Source of the DNA: Muricea muricata
Taxonomy: Eukaryota > Cnidaria > Anthozoa > Malacalcyonacea > Plexauridae
Reading direction: 5' to 3'
Length of the DNA: 64,000 nt
Assembly (NCBI GenBank): GCA_963855995.1
Contig: OY979718.1
Location: 34,366,059-34,430,058, forward strand
The notes under the pieces are model-generated. The model was not told the origin of the DNA. It did no database searches and was given only the letters and a program-made list of their open reading frames with translations. This document shows, piece after piece, positions 1-13,131 of this stretch. The translations under genes and the position numbers were made by a program. The stretch's first letter is position 1. Each line of letters opens with the position of its first letter.

Positions 1-1384
1 TACATGTGTGCAAGAAAATCAGTATGTATTCATATTTTTTTGCTCATTTTAAATTCCCATGGGAATACAGCTTGCTTTATTTTCATGGTAATTCATGATG
101 GAGACTTAAATTTATAATGAGAATCCTCTTTGACTTAAATATGATAAGTATCTTGGTGCTTTCGGGTTTGCTTTGGCAAGCAGGAGCAATGGAACAATTA
201 ATCCATTGTTTTCGTGCACTTGAGCAAATTACGCAAGTGGTTTGAGAGCAGCTGCTTCGTGCCATGCAAATGAAGGCGTTTCGGTTAAATAAGTATGAAA
301 ATTACGGTAAAGTCTTAACATATTTCGATCTATTTGTACTGTACCTAGCTGTACGGTCCTTGAATTGCATTCTGAACCAAAATTCTTATAGATGAGTTAT
401 GAAAAAAAAACTTCAGTTGCCTTTCGCCTTTTAAAGACTCTCAAATCAAACTAATTTATACTCTTTGTATTCTCATGCTTATTTCACCCAGCCTCAGACA
501 TAGGTAAGGATTAGGTTTCTATTTGCTTCGGACCAGTTAACACAACACAAAGCCCATGCCCTTTCAGCTAAGGTTTTTCACCTTGAAACTCGATCAAAAA
601 CTCAGATTAAGTGGGTTTAAGTAGCTAGAGATAACGTAAGTTATTTTTTATTTTGCTTTTTTGTTTATAACGTAATTTATTAGCTAAATGTATGGAATGC
701 GAGGGTGTGCGCGGTGTGTAAGTTGCATGGGGTTATAGGCTTATTAAAGGAATTAAAATTTTAGAAGTATGTTAAAAAACCAAAATTAATAATTGTTTCC
801 AACAAAACAGATAAGTTTCAACAAGCTTGGTCCAGAATTTTCTTTTAAAACTGATATTGCTAGGGATATAGAACAGCTGGTTTATTAGTAACAAAATGTG
901 GGATAAGTTTTGCATTTTTCTGACAAAGTAAGGTAAAGATAAGTAGGCAGTTTACCTGTTTGTAAATGGGATCTTTGATGTTTCTGTTCGGCCTAAAATA
1001 TCCGAATAAATTAAATTCAGTAGGCATAGCATACTTCCCCAAAATTTTAATTCTTTTAATTTTCGTATTTGGGTGGCAGTCGGGGTGGTGGTGGTGCATG
1101 TGGGTTAATCAGCTGCGAGTGACTGTGCGATGGTAAGGAATGTGAGGGTAACGAATGGAATGCAGGAGTTTAGGACCGAGGAAGACAGCTTAGAACTGAG
1201 GCAGGTAGGAAGTTGGTAGGATCAGCGGGGGGCACTTGTCATTTTGGCTTTGGGAACCAAATTTGCATGCTAAGTACTTAAGTCACTAACGTTAGTTGTT
1301 TTAATTTGTTAGGTATGCGCGGCTGCTCTCTGGAGAAAATCAACTTAGCAATTTGCATTAGCATTGCAAAGTTGGTCTTCTCTT
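1..1384. other. No gene recognised
   Basis: AT-rich sequence with only short chance frames on both strands. I see no exon with family similarity. A GGTGGTGGTGG-type patch at about 1080-1095 is simple sequence. Confidence 0.5.
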
Positions 1385-1513
1385 TGCCGGCTACTCCGGC
1401 CAGCTCTCCGAGTGCTATTTCCAATGAAATTAAGTAGAAGTACTTATACTATATGTATAAGTACTTCTACTTAGGTGGAAGTAGCACATGGGGAGCTGGT
1501 CGGGGTAGGGCGA
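1385..1513. repeat. Hairpin element with a perfect 19-bp core palindrome
   Basis: TAAGTAGAAGTACTTATAC (1431-1449) and its exact complement (1455-1473) flank a 5-bp centre. The arms continue outward, less perfectly (ggctactccggccagctctc against gggagctggtcggggtagg). Probably a small foldback or MITE copy. Confidence 0.8.
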
Positions 1514-4500
1514 TTTTTTTTATTCAATTTCTCAATTCCCATGGGAATTGAATTTTTAATTAAAAGGGGGTCACATGTAAATTTTATAAAATATTTATTG
1601 AAAAGAATTTGTACAGATTACAATTTGAACAACAATAAAAAGAGATTAACTATCACAAACTTGTATTTATTCAAATAACAATAGAAGAAAACATAACATG
1701 GCAGAAAGAAAACCAATTTACACCGCGCTCACCACAAGTGAATGAACACAAGTGAATAAACACAATGCTAAAGAACTTGGTTTTAATTCAAGTTTTCAAG
1801 ATAAACATTTATACTTCAAGATAAATAATACAACTCTTTACTAATTTGGTGAAGAAACTTTACAGAGTTGTTTCAACAATTAGAGAAAATAAATGGCTTT
1901 AAGACGAAACATGAATCTTTATGAAATCCTAAAGCCATATAATTCCCTCATGGTGTTTTTAACCTGACAACAATTTAACCCTAGATAGAGATGACGTTGT
2001 TGACAATATTAAATTTAAAATACATAAACGAACTTCGATACGCGAAACTGTAATCAGTCGAAAACGTTCAAATTATTTTGTGTTTTTCAAAATCTAACAG
2101 ATTTTATGTGTACATGAAACAGCGTATATTTAATCAAGTTGATACAAAAGCACTTTAGTTTGAAAAATTTTATTTCTTATTTTTGTTTGTTAAATGCAAT
2201 TAAAATGAACCTCTACAAATAAGCCACTACATTTTACTTCCAAAATGTCGTTTCTATCTAATTTTAGCTTTGACTGAACAAGTCTTTAAATGTCAGTGTA
2301 ACCAGGGCTCTCACAACTAATTTCTATATCCGTGTTTCTAGAGGGAGAGGGTGGTTGGGAATTAGCCGAACAATAAAATTTTGAAAGGAATGCATAATAT
2401 CCTCATTATGCCTAATACCACCCCCATAGAAACAGCATAAATCTAAGGAAATTTCCTCAGATTGTGAGAACCCTGAATGTGACAGTGATATTTTTATTAG
2501 GTTTTTATACAATGAAGATACTTTTTTATAACAAGACAAGCATTCTTCAAATGCTCATGGACTATTTTTAAATCCTGAAATATCTCTGCCATTTGAATTA
2601 CCCAAATGAACAAATATAACCCAGTTATACTGAAATGTTAAATGAATCAAGCTACAAAATTTCAAACATCAAATGTTTCAAACAATTGTTGGTTGTTGGG
2701 AAATTCACGGACCAATTTAGACTTAAAATTATTGTTGTCAGGTAAACAATGCACTTATTTGAAGTATAGATGTATCTTTACTTACTTGTTGAAAAGACCA
2801 TGTTTAAAAGCCATGTAACCTGTTTTCTTATATCATTCTTCCCACTGTTGCAGAGTGGAACTTTTGAAAGTAAAGTTAAACTGAAGCAAACTAATTAATG
2901 CATTGTTGAAAGTTTATTTCAATTGCCTAACAAGACAAAATTTCCACAAACACGAGTCAGTATAAAGTGAAAACGAAAATCAATTAAGGAAATATGTTGT
3001 AATTTTAAAACTTTGAAATACCGGTACGTTTTCATATTCCAAGTAGCTTGCATTTGCAAGCCAGATACAGACTGGCTGCTCATTTTTTTATTACAAATCA
3101 TTGCAACACTGCTCACTTCCTTAAGAAGATCTTTCCTTTTGATTGTGTGGCAAGTTTTGTCATCAATGCAAAATCAGGTCTTGCTGCTTCAGTTCAACTC
3201 AAATTTAAACAAGTCCTACTTTCCCAGTAATTTTAGCAAATATTTGTTTAAACGCTTCAAAATGTTTATTAAAAATCACAAAGTTTGTTGGTTTTTTGCA
3301 TGTTTAAATTATTTTGTAGCATAAAAGGCCAAAATATTTAGTGTGTAAAATAGTTTCAAAATGACAAATTATACAAAACAATTAATGCATTAGTCGGTTA
3401 CTATGGGCCCAACCTAACCTTAACTTTCTCTGTGAATGGAACCGGAGTACCCGGTAAAAACTCATGGTTTAGTGATTAGCATTGGGCAAATAAAGAACTT
3501 TGTGATTTTCAAATAAACATTTTAAACAGTATAAATTCATATAAAACAGAAGACGATTGAGAAGGTAGATCAAGTAAACCAAATTATATTTTTCTTTTAT
3601 TCTTTTTGATAAACAAGTTTTGAAATGTAAAGTGTGTCAGACCAGAAAAGGCATAAATTATTTGAATAAGACAATACCAAAAATATTTAAAATCATAATA
3701 AAATATTTTGGTCACTTAAAAAACCATCTCAATCTTCTAAGACAAACACAATATGGCAAAGACAAATAATGACAAACCGTTATGCTTTGTTGTTTTTGTT
3801 TTCGTATCATTACAGTAAAATATTATTGCTGAGTCTTTTAGAAAATAAAAGGTAGAACATGCATGTTCTCACAAAGAACTTAGTTAAAATTTATACAAAC
3901 ATTTAAAGAAATAGCTTTATCCAGACTGAAAAATCTAAACTGAACATCTGAAACATATCACCATTTTTCAAAACAAACTCAGTTTATCATTTTTGGCTTG
4001 CTTCAAATAGAAAACGTTTTGAAAATGAGATGTGTCTTCCCATGATTTGTGGCAGCATGATATTTTGTTTCTCTTCAATTGGTACCAGCAACAATATAAA
4101 TATCTTGAATCAACTAATACTGACATTGCACCTTCTTTGTGGTCATTAAATTGGCACTGCCACTTGTCACAAGTAAGCATACAATTTTCAAATCATTTCA
4201 TACTTAAACAAGTTATAAAAATACAGACCTTTTAAATATTTTCCTGAAGGCACTTGAAGGCACTGGAACTTGCAATATAGGTCTAAAAATTCATGAATAT
4301 TATTGGTTAGAAATAAAATGAACCATATATGTTAGTCTAACAATACTGTAAGTCATAATTTTGTATGTGAAACGACTAAATCATAATGGCCAAAAATCCA
4401 GAAGATAAACAAAGTCCAGTTAGGTCTTTGGCAATGCACGAATGCACACCCCTCCTGACCGACAAAAATTCACCACAGCAAAAACGATGGTGGCATGTCA

Positions 4501-5380
4501 ATTTTACTAGAATGCGTTGTGATCTGAAATTGTTTAAAAGGAAAACTAACATTGTTTGAAGAAAAGACAAAAGACAAGAGTTTATTTTTTCACTTGTGTT
4601 AAACCACAAGTGTTCACCCCTGAAATAAACAACAGTAACGCTCGCATATCTTATGTGTATCATAAGCATATGTTACATGTTTCATACACATTGTATTTGC
4701 GCTAAATTAAAATAACACCTATCATACAAACATGTGAATCAGGTATGTAAATATTCTAAACAAATAAGGTACATATTACTACACGTCCACTGTATAGATG
4801 TAGAACTCTATGCTATATTTCATTAAAATTCATTAATATTTCTATCATTAAAGATACTAATTAAAATGACAAAATATATTGCAATACTAAGTGCCTGGAT
4901 ATAACCCCCAAGCTTGTCTCTGATATACGTGTTTATGCAATAAAAATAGTTAACATCAATTATATGTGGGCTCATTAGACATATATTTATGCAGCTTTGC
5001 AAATTTGCGGACATCTGACCAACAGAATGCGTTCTAATAATTGCCTTGTATGGTTGGCAGTTTGCTATGCTTGCTTGCTAGCTGGGTTTCACACTGTAGG
5101 CTTCACCTTCCCATACATCCCACCCGTTCACATTGAGATTTCTATTGGTTGGCCTGCACCTTGCACTATACTTGGCTGCTTGCCAACTGTTTATCCAGGC
5201 TGCTTCCCCATTTGCAACTGCTTGCAATTGCTGACTGCTTGTGCATCTTGTTTGTCTCTCCTTGTTATAAGTTGTGTGTACTGTATTCTGTTGCTGGTCA
5301 CTGTCTGTGTTCTTGTCTGGTGCATTTTTGGGTCAGTATTTCAAAGATCAAGTTTTAAAGAATTTCATCACAGTTTCAAC
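1514..5380. other. No gene recognised
   Basis: AT-rich, without any recognisable exon. The longest frame nearby (4997-5464) is built from CTGCTTG-like simple repeats and has no protein-like composition. Confidence 0.5.
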
Positions 5381-6906
5381 ATTGGGTCATTCCATGCCAA
5401 CTGGACCAAAGGTGTAAAACTCATTGCTCAAAAAATTGCCAAAAAGTATATGTTGTACAGCTGATGGAATATTTCAATCATGCCAACTTGTAGACCTGCA
5501 CATTCACTATTTGCCAAGATCTCGCCTAAGACGTAATTGGATAAATAATAACAAAAATGGCAGGCCCTATGCTGGGCGGGTTTTGGCAAGTCATTAAAAT
5601 CACTCAATGAAACTATGTACTCCATGGTATTTTCGGAGACATAATTCGGCATATATTGTAAATTTGCTTGCAGAATTTACATAACTCCCATTACTTTTAG
5701 TCAATTGATGAATAAAATTTCAAAAAAGTCAACGTCGCTTATTTTTAATTTAACTTTATGCTAGCCACAGTAATGTATTTTAGGTGGCAGAATGTAACGG
5801 GCATGAAAAATTGTTCACAGTAGATAGGTCTTTTCGCTTGAATGAAACAACTTAACAGTTAGATGTCTTCACTTTGTTTTACGAACATGCAAAAGTAGTC
5901 TTAATGCCGTTTTAGCATTATTCGTATCAAGTTGCCAGGGTTGTTTGACACCCACACACAGCATTAACATTTTGGAAACGTCGCTTCTGACAATACTAAA
6001 TCATACAGGTCAACATATGGACAAATTGTTTTGTGGACTTTATCCGATACATATTAATTTTGCTCCAGAAGATCTGTGATGGTAAGCTGTTTGAAGCATA
6101 ACGTGTTTACCTTGCGTGGTATTTAAATGAGAGAAATGTTTATGCTAATGAAGACATCAAACAACTATTGCTTGAAAACGGAAAATATACTTTCTGTTGA
6201 AGAAATACATGGCTATCACTGATTAAGTCAGGCCATCAATCATGGCCGCCGATCTCAAAATGTGCATCCTGATTGCCACACTACAATGGCTATTTGTTGT
6301 CTGTTTAAATTACATTGCAATCATTTGCGCAAATAAAGTTGACACCTTCTTTTTTCTTCCTCCATTATTTTATATTGTCGGCCACTTCGACCAGGAATCA
6401 ATGGTGGTGAAAGTAAACAGATTACAAAATTTATACTTATGATCACTTTATCCTCTTTCCTCTCTGTAAATCTAAACCGGCTTCTTCAAGATTCAATTTC
6501 CAAAATGTTAATGCTGTGCATAGGTGTCAAACAAACCTGGCAACTTGATACGAATAATGCTAAAACGGCATTAAGACTTCTTTTGCATGTTTGTAAAACA
6601 AAATTAAGACACCTAACTATTAAGTGGTTCCATTCAAGCGAAAAGACCTACATGCCGAATTATGTCTCCAAAAATGCTATGGAGATGGTACATAATTTTA
6701 ATTTTTAATTGATTTTAATGACCTCCCAAAACCCATCCAGCATAGGGCCTTCCATTTTTGTTATCATTTATGCAATTACGTCTTAGGCAGGTCTACAAGT
6801 TGGCATGATTGACATATTCCACCAGCTGTACAGCTTCTATCTTTTGGGCAATTTTTTGAGTGATGAATTTTCCACCTTTGGTCCAGTTGGCATGGAATGA
6901 CCCCAA
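5381..6906. repeat. Large inverted repeat, arms 0.4-0.6 kb
   Basis: The left end attgggtcattccatgccaa is inverted at the right end (ttggcatggaatgaccccaat). Further paired blocks include the segment around 5540-5650 against 6650-6770 and 5820-5990 against 6490-6640 (agcattattcgtatcaagtt). The arms differ by small indels, and the left arm has extra sequence at about 5650-5815. The spacer is about 0.5 kb. No transposase frame seen. Confidence 0.8.
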
Positions 6907-9547
6907 TTTCAAAATTTCAGGTACAAGTAACAATAAGGAAAAAAGTTACAAGTGGTATCTCCCACAGAAGCTTTTCCAACCAAAACGAGGCACATCCAAA
7001 GTTAGTTTATTCATAAGAGACCAGTAGTACAATGATGCATGCAAAAGTTCAACTGATTTTAATGCAAAATGCAAACGTTTTGAATGAAGACAGGTACCAC
7101 ATAGAAAGAGCCCTTGTGAGGCCAAATGGGTAAAATCATGGACAAGCTGAAACATAACTATAATGAATTAATGATTGGCATATAACAGCAAGTAGGGCAT
7201 TTTTTGAGGAACAATATTGCAGAGTTGATCAAATGAGCCTCTCAATCTTACCAAATGAACTGACATCAACAGCAATTTTCAGGATTAATTCTATTGAAAC
7301 AGCTGTAACCATTATATACCTTCGATTTATGACTTTGAATGAACCACTTTGTCCACATCAACAATTTTTCAGGAAAGCACAAAATGTACCATATATCTAG
7401 GAAGATTTACAAAAATTTTGCTTGCGTTACAATTTTAAGGGGTTTTTCAAGTAATTTACCCACAGTCCCTTTATCAATTTATCATGGGTCCACCATAAAA
7501 TATTTTATTACACTGCCTGCCGCAGGAGAGGTGGAGTTTTACATTCACCCCATTTCTGGCTTTTTTTCTTTTTTTTCCTTATTTTTTTTGATGTCACAAG
7601 TTGGCGCAGTGCTCATGGGTGATACCGCTGGGCATAAGCCGTGTGAGCCAACCTAAACACAGCGTTTAAACTCAATTTCTAGCGGAATATGTCAACAAAA
7701 CACGCATTTTAACATGTATGCTAGAACATCTAAACCACAAGAAGGTTTTGCGTGCAAAGATTCTCATGCAAAATGTCTTAAAACGACAAATCCCAGTGCG
7801 AAATTTTACCAAGGAGCAATGTATTGCAGTGAAGTTTTGAGAGTGTGTTTCTGTCATTTTTTGTTGTGTTTCCACTTTCAAGAAATTTAGAAATTTCTAC
7901 ACAAGAATCAAACGCAAATTCTTTTGAAATATCTAGACACAAAACACAATTTTTAGCATGTAATAGTGAACAAAAAATGACAGGAAGGTTCTTTATCAAA
8001 ACATTGCTCCAAAATGTTTTAAAACGACAAATTTTGATAGACTACAACATTCCAAGATCAAGGAGTAGGTCTAGCCAAGAAATGTGCTCCCAATTCTAAT
8101 CACGAAGTATTCGTTGTGATTTCTTTTCTTGGTTTTCTATTTCTACCTATGTTGAGATGTTGATATTTCATGCAAAATGATTTTTTTGCTTGTGGGATCT
8201 CATACAATTATAAAAGGTAAGAGACATTTTACATTCCAATTCCAGAAATACTTATGTTAGTCTAAAGTTCCCAACAAATTATATCGTGGAGACTTCAGGC
8301 AGTGTGCTACAGAATAGATTTAAATGATACTATCAGGTTAATATATCTATGTATTGTATACACTTTTAGTAAATTTTTTTTTACTTGCAACTACCCAAAA
8401 ATAAAACAGTCATATGTTGTCGGTATTATGACAAAAGAATCTTGTTTAATATATGTACTATGAAAGCCTTTACTTTAAATTAAATTCTAAAAAATACAAT
8501 CTTACAAGGACTCTGGGCAGAGTGCCTGGCAAGTCACTCAGACATTGATTTTTGGTTATCTTAGTGATTACATAAGATGTGCTAGCAATGTCTTAAAATG
8601 CCTTGGAAGGTACCCTAATAATAACTGATTTAAAAAAGAATTCGTTGGGCAGAACAGAAATAGATGAATATACCCCACCCTCAACTAACGCTCTAGTTAC
8701 AGCCCTGCCTGACCTTGTGCCCATTTTCGTTTTAGCAGGCAGAGTGAACGCCTTAGCAGGCATCTTGTTGCATTTGAAAAGGGCTTGTCAAAAGTCTAAT
8801 GGTCTCTTGCACTAACTCTGGGTAATTTTTAAGACATTGCATAATTTCATTTATGAAGTTGCTTCAAACTTTGATTCAAGTAACTATGATTGCTCCATGA
8901 ATTTCCTGTATACTCTTTAAGAAGTCTATAGCATTCCTCTCACTTACTATGTACATTGTTAAGGTTTTTTGAAATGTCATATAATCTGTCACACCAAATC
9001 AATTTGTGTTCCAGCCTGCAGAAGACGGTCAGTGCATTCACAAGTTTTTTGTTAGTTCATCTTTGTTCATGCCAAAATATACCCATGGCATGTGAACATG
9101 ACAAGGCATCTTTTATGCGACCCATGTGCAAGAATGTGTAACCATTTCGCAGATATGCAAGAGAAATACTTTCATGCCCAGTGCAATGTGAGGAGAAAAC
9201 TCTGCAACTGGGATATCGGCCTGGATGCATTCCATGTAAGCTCCTTCCCAAAGATATGCCAATATTTACTATTTTGTTCTGCTGAATCCACCCCGAAGAT
9301 ATTCGGTGTTGAATGCATGGAATACAGGACTGGGGTATCAGGCGCGCAATTTTGATATCTTCTAAATATTTTCTACTCAATTTTGTAAAACTTTCCAGTC
9401 TGGTGTACTAATATGGGAATGACTGAATGCAATACCATACATACAGTATTTTACTTACTTTTGACAGGGTTTTATTAAGTATATAATTTTAATATGCTAA
9501 AATCCATTCATACAAGAATACTTGTTGCGTCCAATCTCGTCAAATTA
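6907..9547. other. No gene recognised
   Basis: Scattered short frames only. A minus-strand stretch at 9380-9057 (ISLAYLRNGYTFLHMGRIKD) faintly resembles a TPR helix pair, but neighbouring sequence does not continue it. Confidence 0.45.
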
Positions 9548-9815
9548 CAGCCGATTCCGTTTGACCGTGAAACGACATGCGTTCGCAACGTACGTTGGGC
9601 TATTCAAAATTGACAGTTGCTAACGGTGAAAGGACTTGTTTCTAAAGGGCGGGTCTTACGTTGCTGCATTTTACCTGAGCTTCGTTTTATCTAGCATGCC
9701 AACGTAAGATCAACCCCTTAGAAACAAGTCATTCCACCGTTAGAAACGGTCAATTTTGAATAGGCCAACGTGCGTTGCGAACGCATGTCGTTTCACGGTC
9801 AAACGGAATCGGCTG
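9548..9815. mobile_element. Hairpin MITE with TA target duplication
   Basis: Terminal inverted repeats start CAGCCGATTCCGTTTGACCG and extend beyond 40 bp; TA flanks both ends (9546-9547 and 9816-9817). The arms pair over most of the 268 bp. The termini resemble those of the 48860 hairpin in starting CAGC after TA. Confidence 0.88.
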
Positions 9816-10513
9816 TACGAATTTGTGCAACTGGGGCAACACCAAAATATCTTTGCTATGCAAATTCCATACTCTGCTGCCTGGTTTTAAACCACTCAAA
9901 AAATTCTGTAAATTTTCGACCCTTCTTAGTATATCATTATTACAATATGATTAAACGAATAAATACAACAATGTACTACATAAAATATACCTATACTATA
10001 AAGCGAAGCAGTTCAAACGTGCAACGTTTAAAGCGAAATTGTCGCTCAGTTCAAGCTTGTTGCTCCAAAAATAATCCCTAATAGCCAAAGAGATACTCTG
10101 CTACAAACAAACATGTAAAATAAAGCATGTTACCTTGAAGATGAACGAGGATTTCGACAATAAACCTGTAGAATTTCAACAGAAACTTTCGAGGTAATTT
10201 TCGCCACGAGAAAGAAGCTCGACATTCGGAAAACTCCGCACAGTAACGGAATAATCCGACACCAGCGCGCACATAAGTCGACAATTTCCGAGTAACAAGA
10301 AAGACCAAGCCACCAAGAGGGCAGTCCGACATTCGACATTTTCAAATAAACTTATCAAATGTGACACATTAACTCCATCAGGTTAAGTTGTAACCAGGGA
10401 CATACAATATTTGTACCAATATTTTATTCCTAACTAACATGTTCAATAAGGGTCTGCAGGCAGGCTGATGGCTGCAGAGCAAATGCAGAGAGAATCGAAT
10501 CAATCCCATTGGT

Positions 10514-11207
10514 AATTCACACCAAAGCCTGTACACTAGACCACTAGCAAATTTCATTCTTAATTTTAAGGCAAAATATTTGAAATAATATAAAGCGGGT
10601 TTCAAACCAATCTAACTGGCAATTCACACCAAGGCTCTTACCACTAGACCACTTGTTGAGGCTTGTGTTGTGCGAGGTAAATTATTGACTTTAACCATTT
10701 TTCAACCTCATTTTAATCAAGCCAAACGATTTTCAAATGTCTACAGCGAGATCGGATTATTGGAGCCAATGTAGCTACTAATTCACACCGAAGCCTGTAC
10801 CACTAGACCACTACTCGTTCATGGTTGTACAGTCGGCGGTAAAGTTATTGACTTCAACCAACACTTTACTTCATTTTAAAGCCGCAATGGTTTCAACTGT
10901 CTGCATAGCCAGATGCGTACAATTCGAAGCAGTAATGCAGACCAAAACCTGTACCACTAGCCCACTCGTTCATGTTATCCACTTGCCCATGTGTGGTGAG
11001 AGGTAAAATATTGACTTTAACCAATTTTTTACTTCATTTTAAGGCAAAATATTTGCAGCAGTCTGCATCAAGACTTCTACCAATCTAACTAATAATTTAG
11101 ACCAAAACTTGCACCACTAGGCCACTGGTTCATATTTATGTAAGGCGAGGTAAATTACTGACTTTTACCAATTTTTTACTGCATTTTAAGGCAAAATATT
11201 TGTAATT
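10514..11207 (+). repeat. Degenerate tandem array, five units of about 155 bp
   Basis: Units begin near 10514, 10621, 10780, 10934 and 11092. Each carries a block like aattcacaccaaagcctgta, ccactagaccact, then ttgactttaaccaattttt and tcattttaaggcaaaatatt. The first unit is shortened. A further decayed piece is at about 11830-11920. No coding frame runs through it. Confidence 0.8.
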
Positions 11208-12152
11208 ACCGAGTATATGATGTAAATTATAGACTAAAAAAGTTTTGTTCAGCCTGATCCTAACACTAACCCTAAAATACTTGTAAAAAAGGAGTAAAGT
11301 ACTTGTAAAAGAGGGTTAGGTTATGATTAGGGCTAGGGTTATGGCTAGAGCGAGGGCAATTTTTAAATGGGACGACAAGCGAATCGTAAGGTGTGTTCAA
11401 ACTTCCTAAATTGAATTAGACTTTGTTGATCCTCGCCGTAAACGCCGTTGACATTGAGTCATAATGGATAATGCGGTGCACTCGTAATACAAAGGTGCGA
11501 GTTCGAATTCTGCTGAAGACAACGTAGTACGATGTTCGTTGGTGGAGATTATTGCAAACACGTGACTGTAGTGGGTTAAGAAAGTGATCTGTAATGTGTT
11601 TTGGGTTAAGAAAGAATTGAGACACTTTACTGTGGTGTGTCAAATGTTGAGTTAAGAAAGAAGCGAGACACTTAACTCTGGAGTAACAAATGTCGGGTTA
11701 CGAGTGAGACTCTTTTTTTTCTGAAGTATCGTTTCCTTTTTTTGGAAAGATATATAAAGATGTATAAAGAGGGCTAATGCCTTGCAACCTTCATCCAACA
11801 AGCAAACGAAAAAGACAAACCATTTCAAAACGTTGTTTGACCAAAGCCCGCACCACGTGACCAATGGCTCATGGGACGTAAATAAAGTATTGAATTAGCA
11901 GAGCTTGCACCACTGGTTCGAAAAGGGTGTAAGCATTTATGGTCTGGGGACCACTTGTACTCTCCCCCATGTGTGATGTGTGAAACAACAACTATAATCA
12001 GCGTTTTCGTCAATGACTTTTTCAACGAAAGGTTGTTACATACACCATCGTTTTTTCCACCAATGCTTTTGAAATTGATGACAATTGTATTTTATTACTT
12101 ATATTCATACAGTATACGCCTTATAGTCACGCGAGAAAACTCTTATACAAAA

Positions 12153-12399
12153 CTTGGGACCGGTTGTTCGAAGCCCGTTTAGTTTAAACGGTGGTTAAGC
12201 TCAAAGTTGAAACCAGGTTTATAAATTCATTCAACAACCAAACTAAAAGTTTTGAACCTTTATAATAGAATGATTATGCTTACAACTACATATTTACTGC
12301 AAAATAACTGTTAACTGTTTAACGAGTGATGTAAGAGTGTTATTCAATTTTGACTTATACATCGTTTACGCTAAACAGGCTTCGAACAACCGGCCCCAG
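12153..12399. mobile_element. MITE with CCGGTTGTT ends, 260 bp upstream of the DBHS start codon
   Basis: Inverted ends CTTGGGACCGGTTGTTCGAA and its near complement ending cttcgaacaaccggccccag; sub-terminal tagtttaaacggtgg pairs with the cgtttacgcta block. The same family occurs at 39533-39777. Confidence 0.85.
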
Positions 12400-12660
12400 G
12401 TTTAAAATAGATGGAATAAAGATTCGTACGAAATGTGAACCCATAAAAACGCTAATGATTTATGCCCCTCCCCAACCCTCCCCGTTTTTCAAGGAAAATT
12501 CCGTGTGCTGGGAAAATTGTTGCGGAATTTGCTGCAAACAAGGCTTAGCAGGCCTGGCCGCATTGTTGGGTAGTCAAATTTTATAGCTCCTCGTTGTTTA
12601 TGTGGGTTGTGTGTGTTGAAAGGCACGTTAAGCGAAATTTTACTAAATTTTTTTTTCAAA

Positions 12661-13131
12661 ATGAGTTCATCAAAGCCCAGAAATCGGTCGCGATCTCCTG
12701 TGAGGCGATCTAACGAACGATCGCACAATTCCACCGGCTCGATGGTCAAAAAGGAGCGACGAAATAGCAAGGACAAAAGCTCGAAGCCATCAGACGAAAA
12801 GACGCCGAATTCCACGGACGTTAAACCGAAGATCCCAGTTGTGAACAACCAAAACGACACCCGTAACGAATCCCTTAATAATTCTACATCGAGAGAAACG
12901 AAGGCAAACGTCAATACCACTCCGAACAAGTCGTACGTGAGTACAAATAGCAGGACTTACGTAAACCCTGTGACGGGAAAGACTGAGAGGAAATTCTCAA
13001 ACAGGTGTCGTCTATTCGTCGGAAATATCACCGAGATGAACGAAGATGAATTCACAAAGATGTTCGAGAAGTACGGGGAGTATTCCGAAGCTTATGTGAA
13101 CAAAGATAAGTCTTTTGGCTTTATCAAAATG
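12661..13131 (+). CDS. NONO: DBHS gene exon 1 (N-terminus and first half of RRM1)
   Basis: The start is the ATG in context caaaATG at 12661. An in-frame ATG 54 nt upstream would add a hydrophobic leader unlike the family, so I prefer 12661. The exon encodes 157 aa and ends in phase 0 at AAAATG followed by the donor GTACGT, just inside RRM1 after FGFIKM. The SR-rich start (SRSPVRR) is typical of nuclear splicing-associated proteins. Confidence 0.93.

Noticed and set aside
4997-5464. 155-aa plus-strand frame rich in Cys and Leu
   Set aside because: It is produced by CTGCTTG-like simple sequence. It runs into the inverted repeat and has no domain, splice support or good start context.
9057-9380. 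Minus-strand 107-aa frame with a TPR-like stretch
   Set aside because: Only one helix pair resembles a TPR, no repeat continues on either side, and downstream sequence in that frame has many stops.
12489-12929. 146-aa minus-strand frame
   Set aside because: Antisense shadow of DBHS exon 1.
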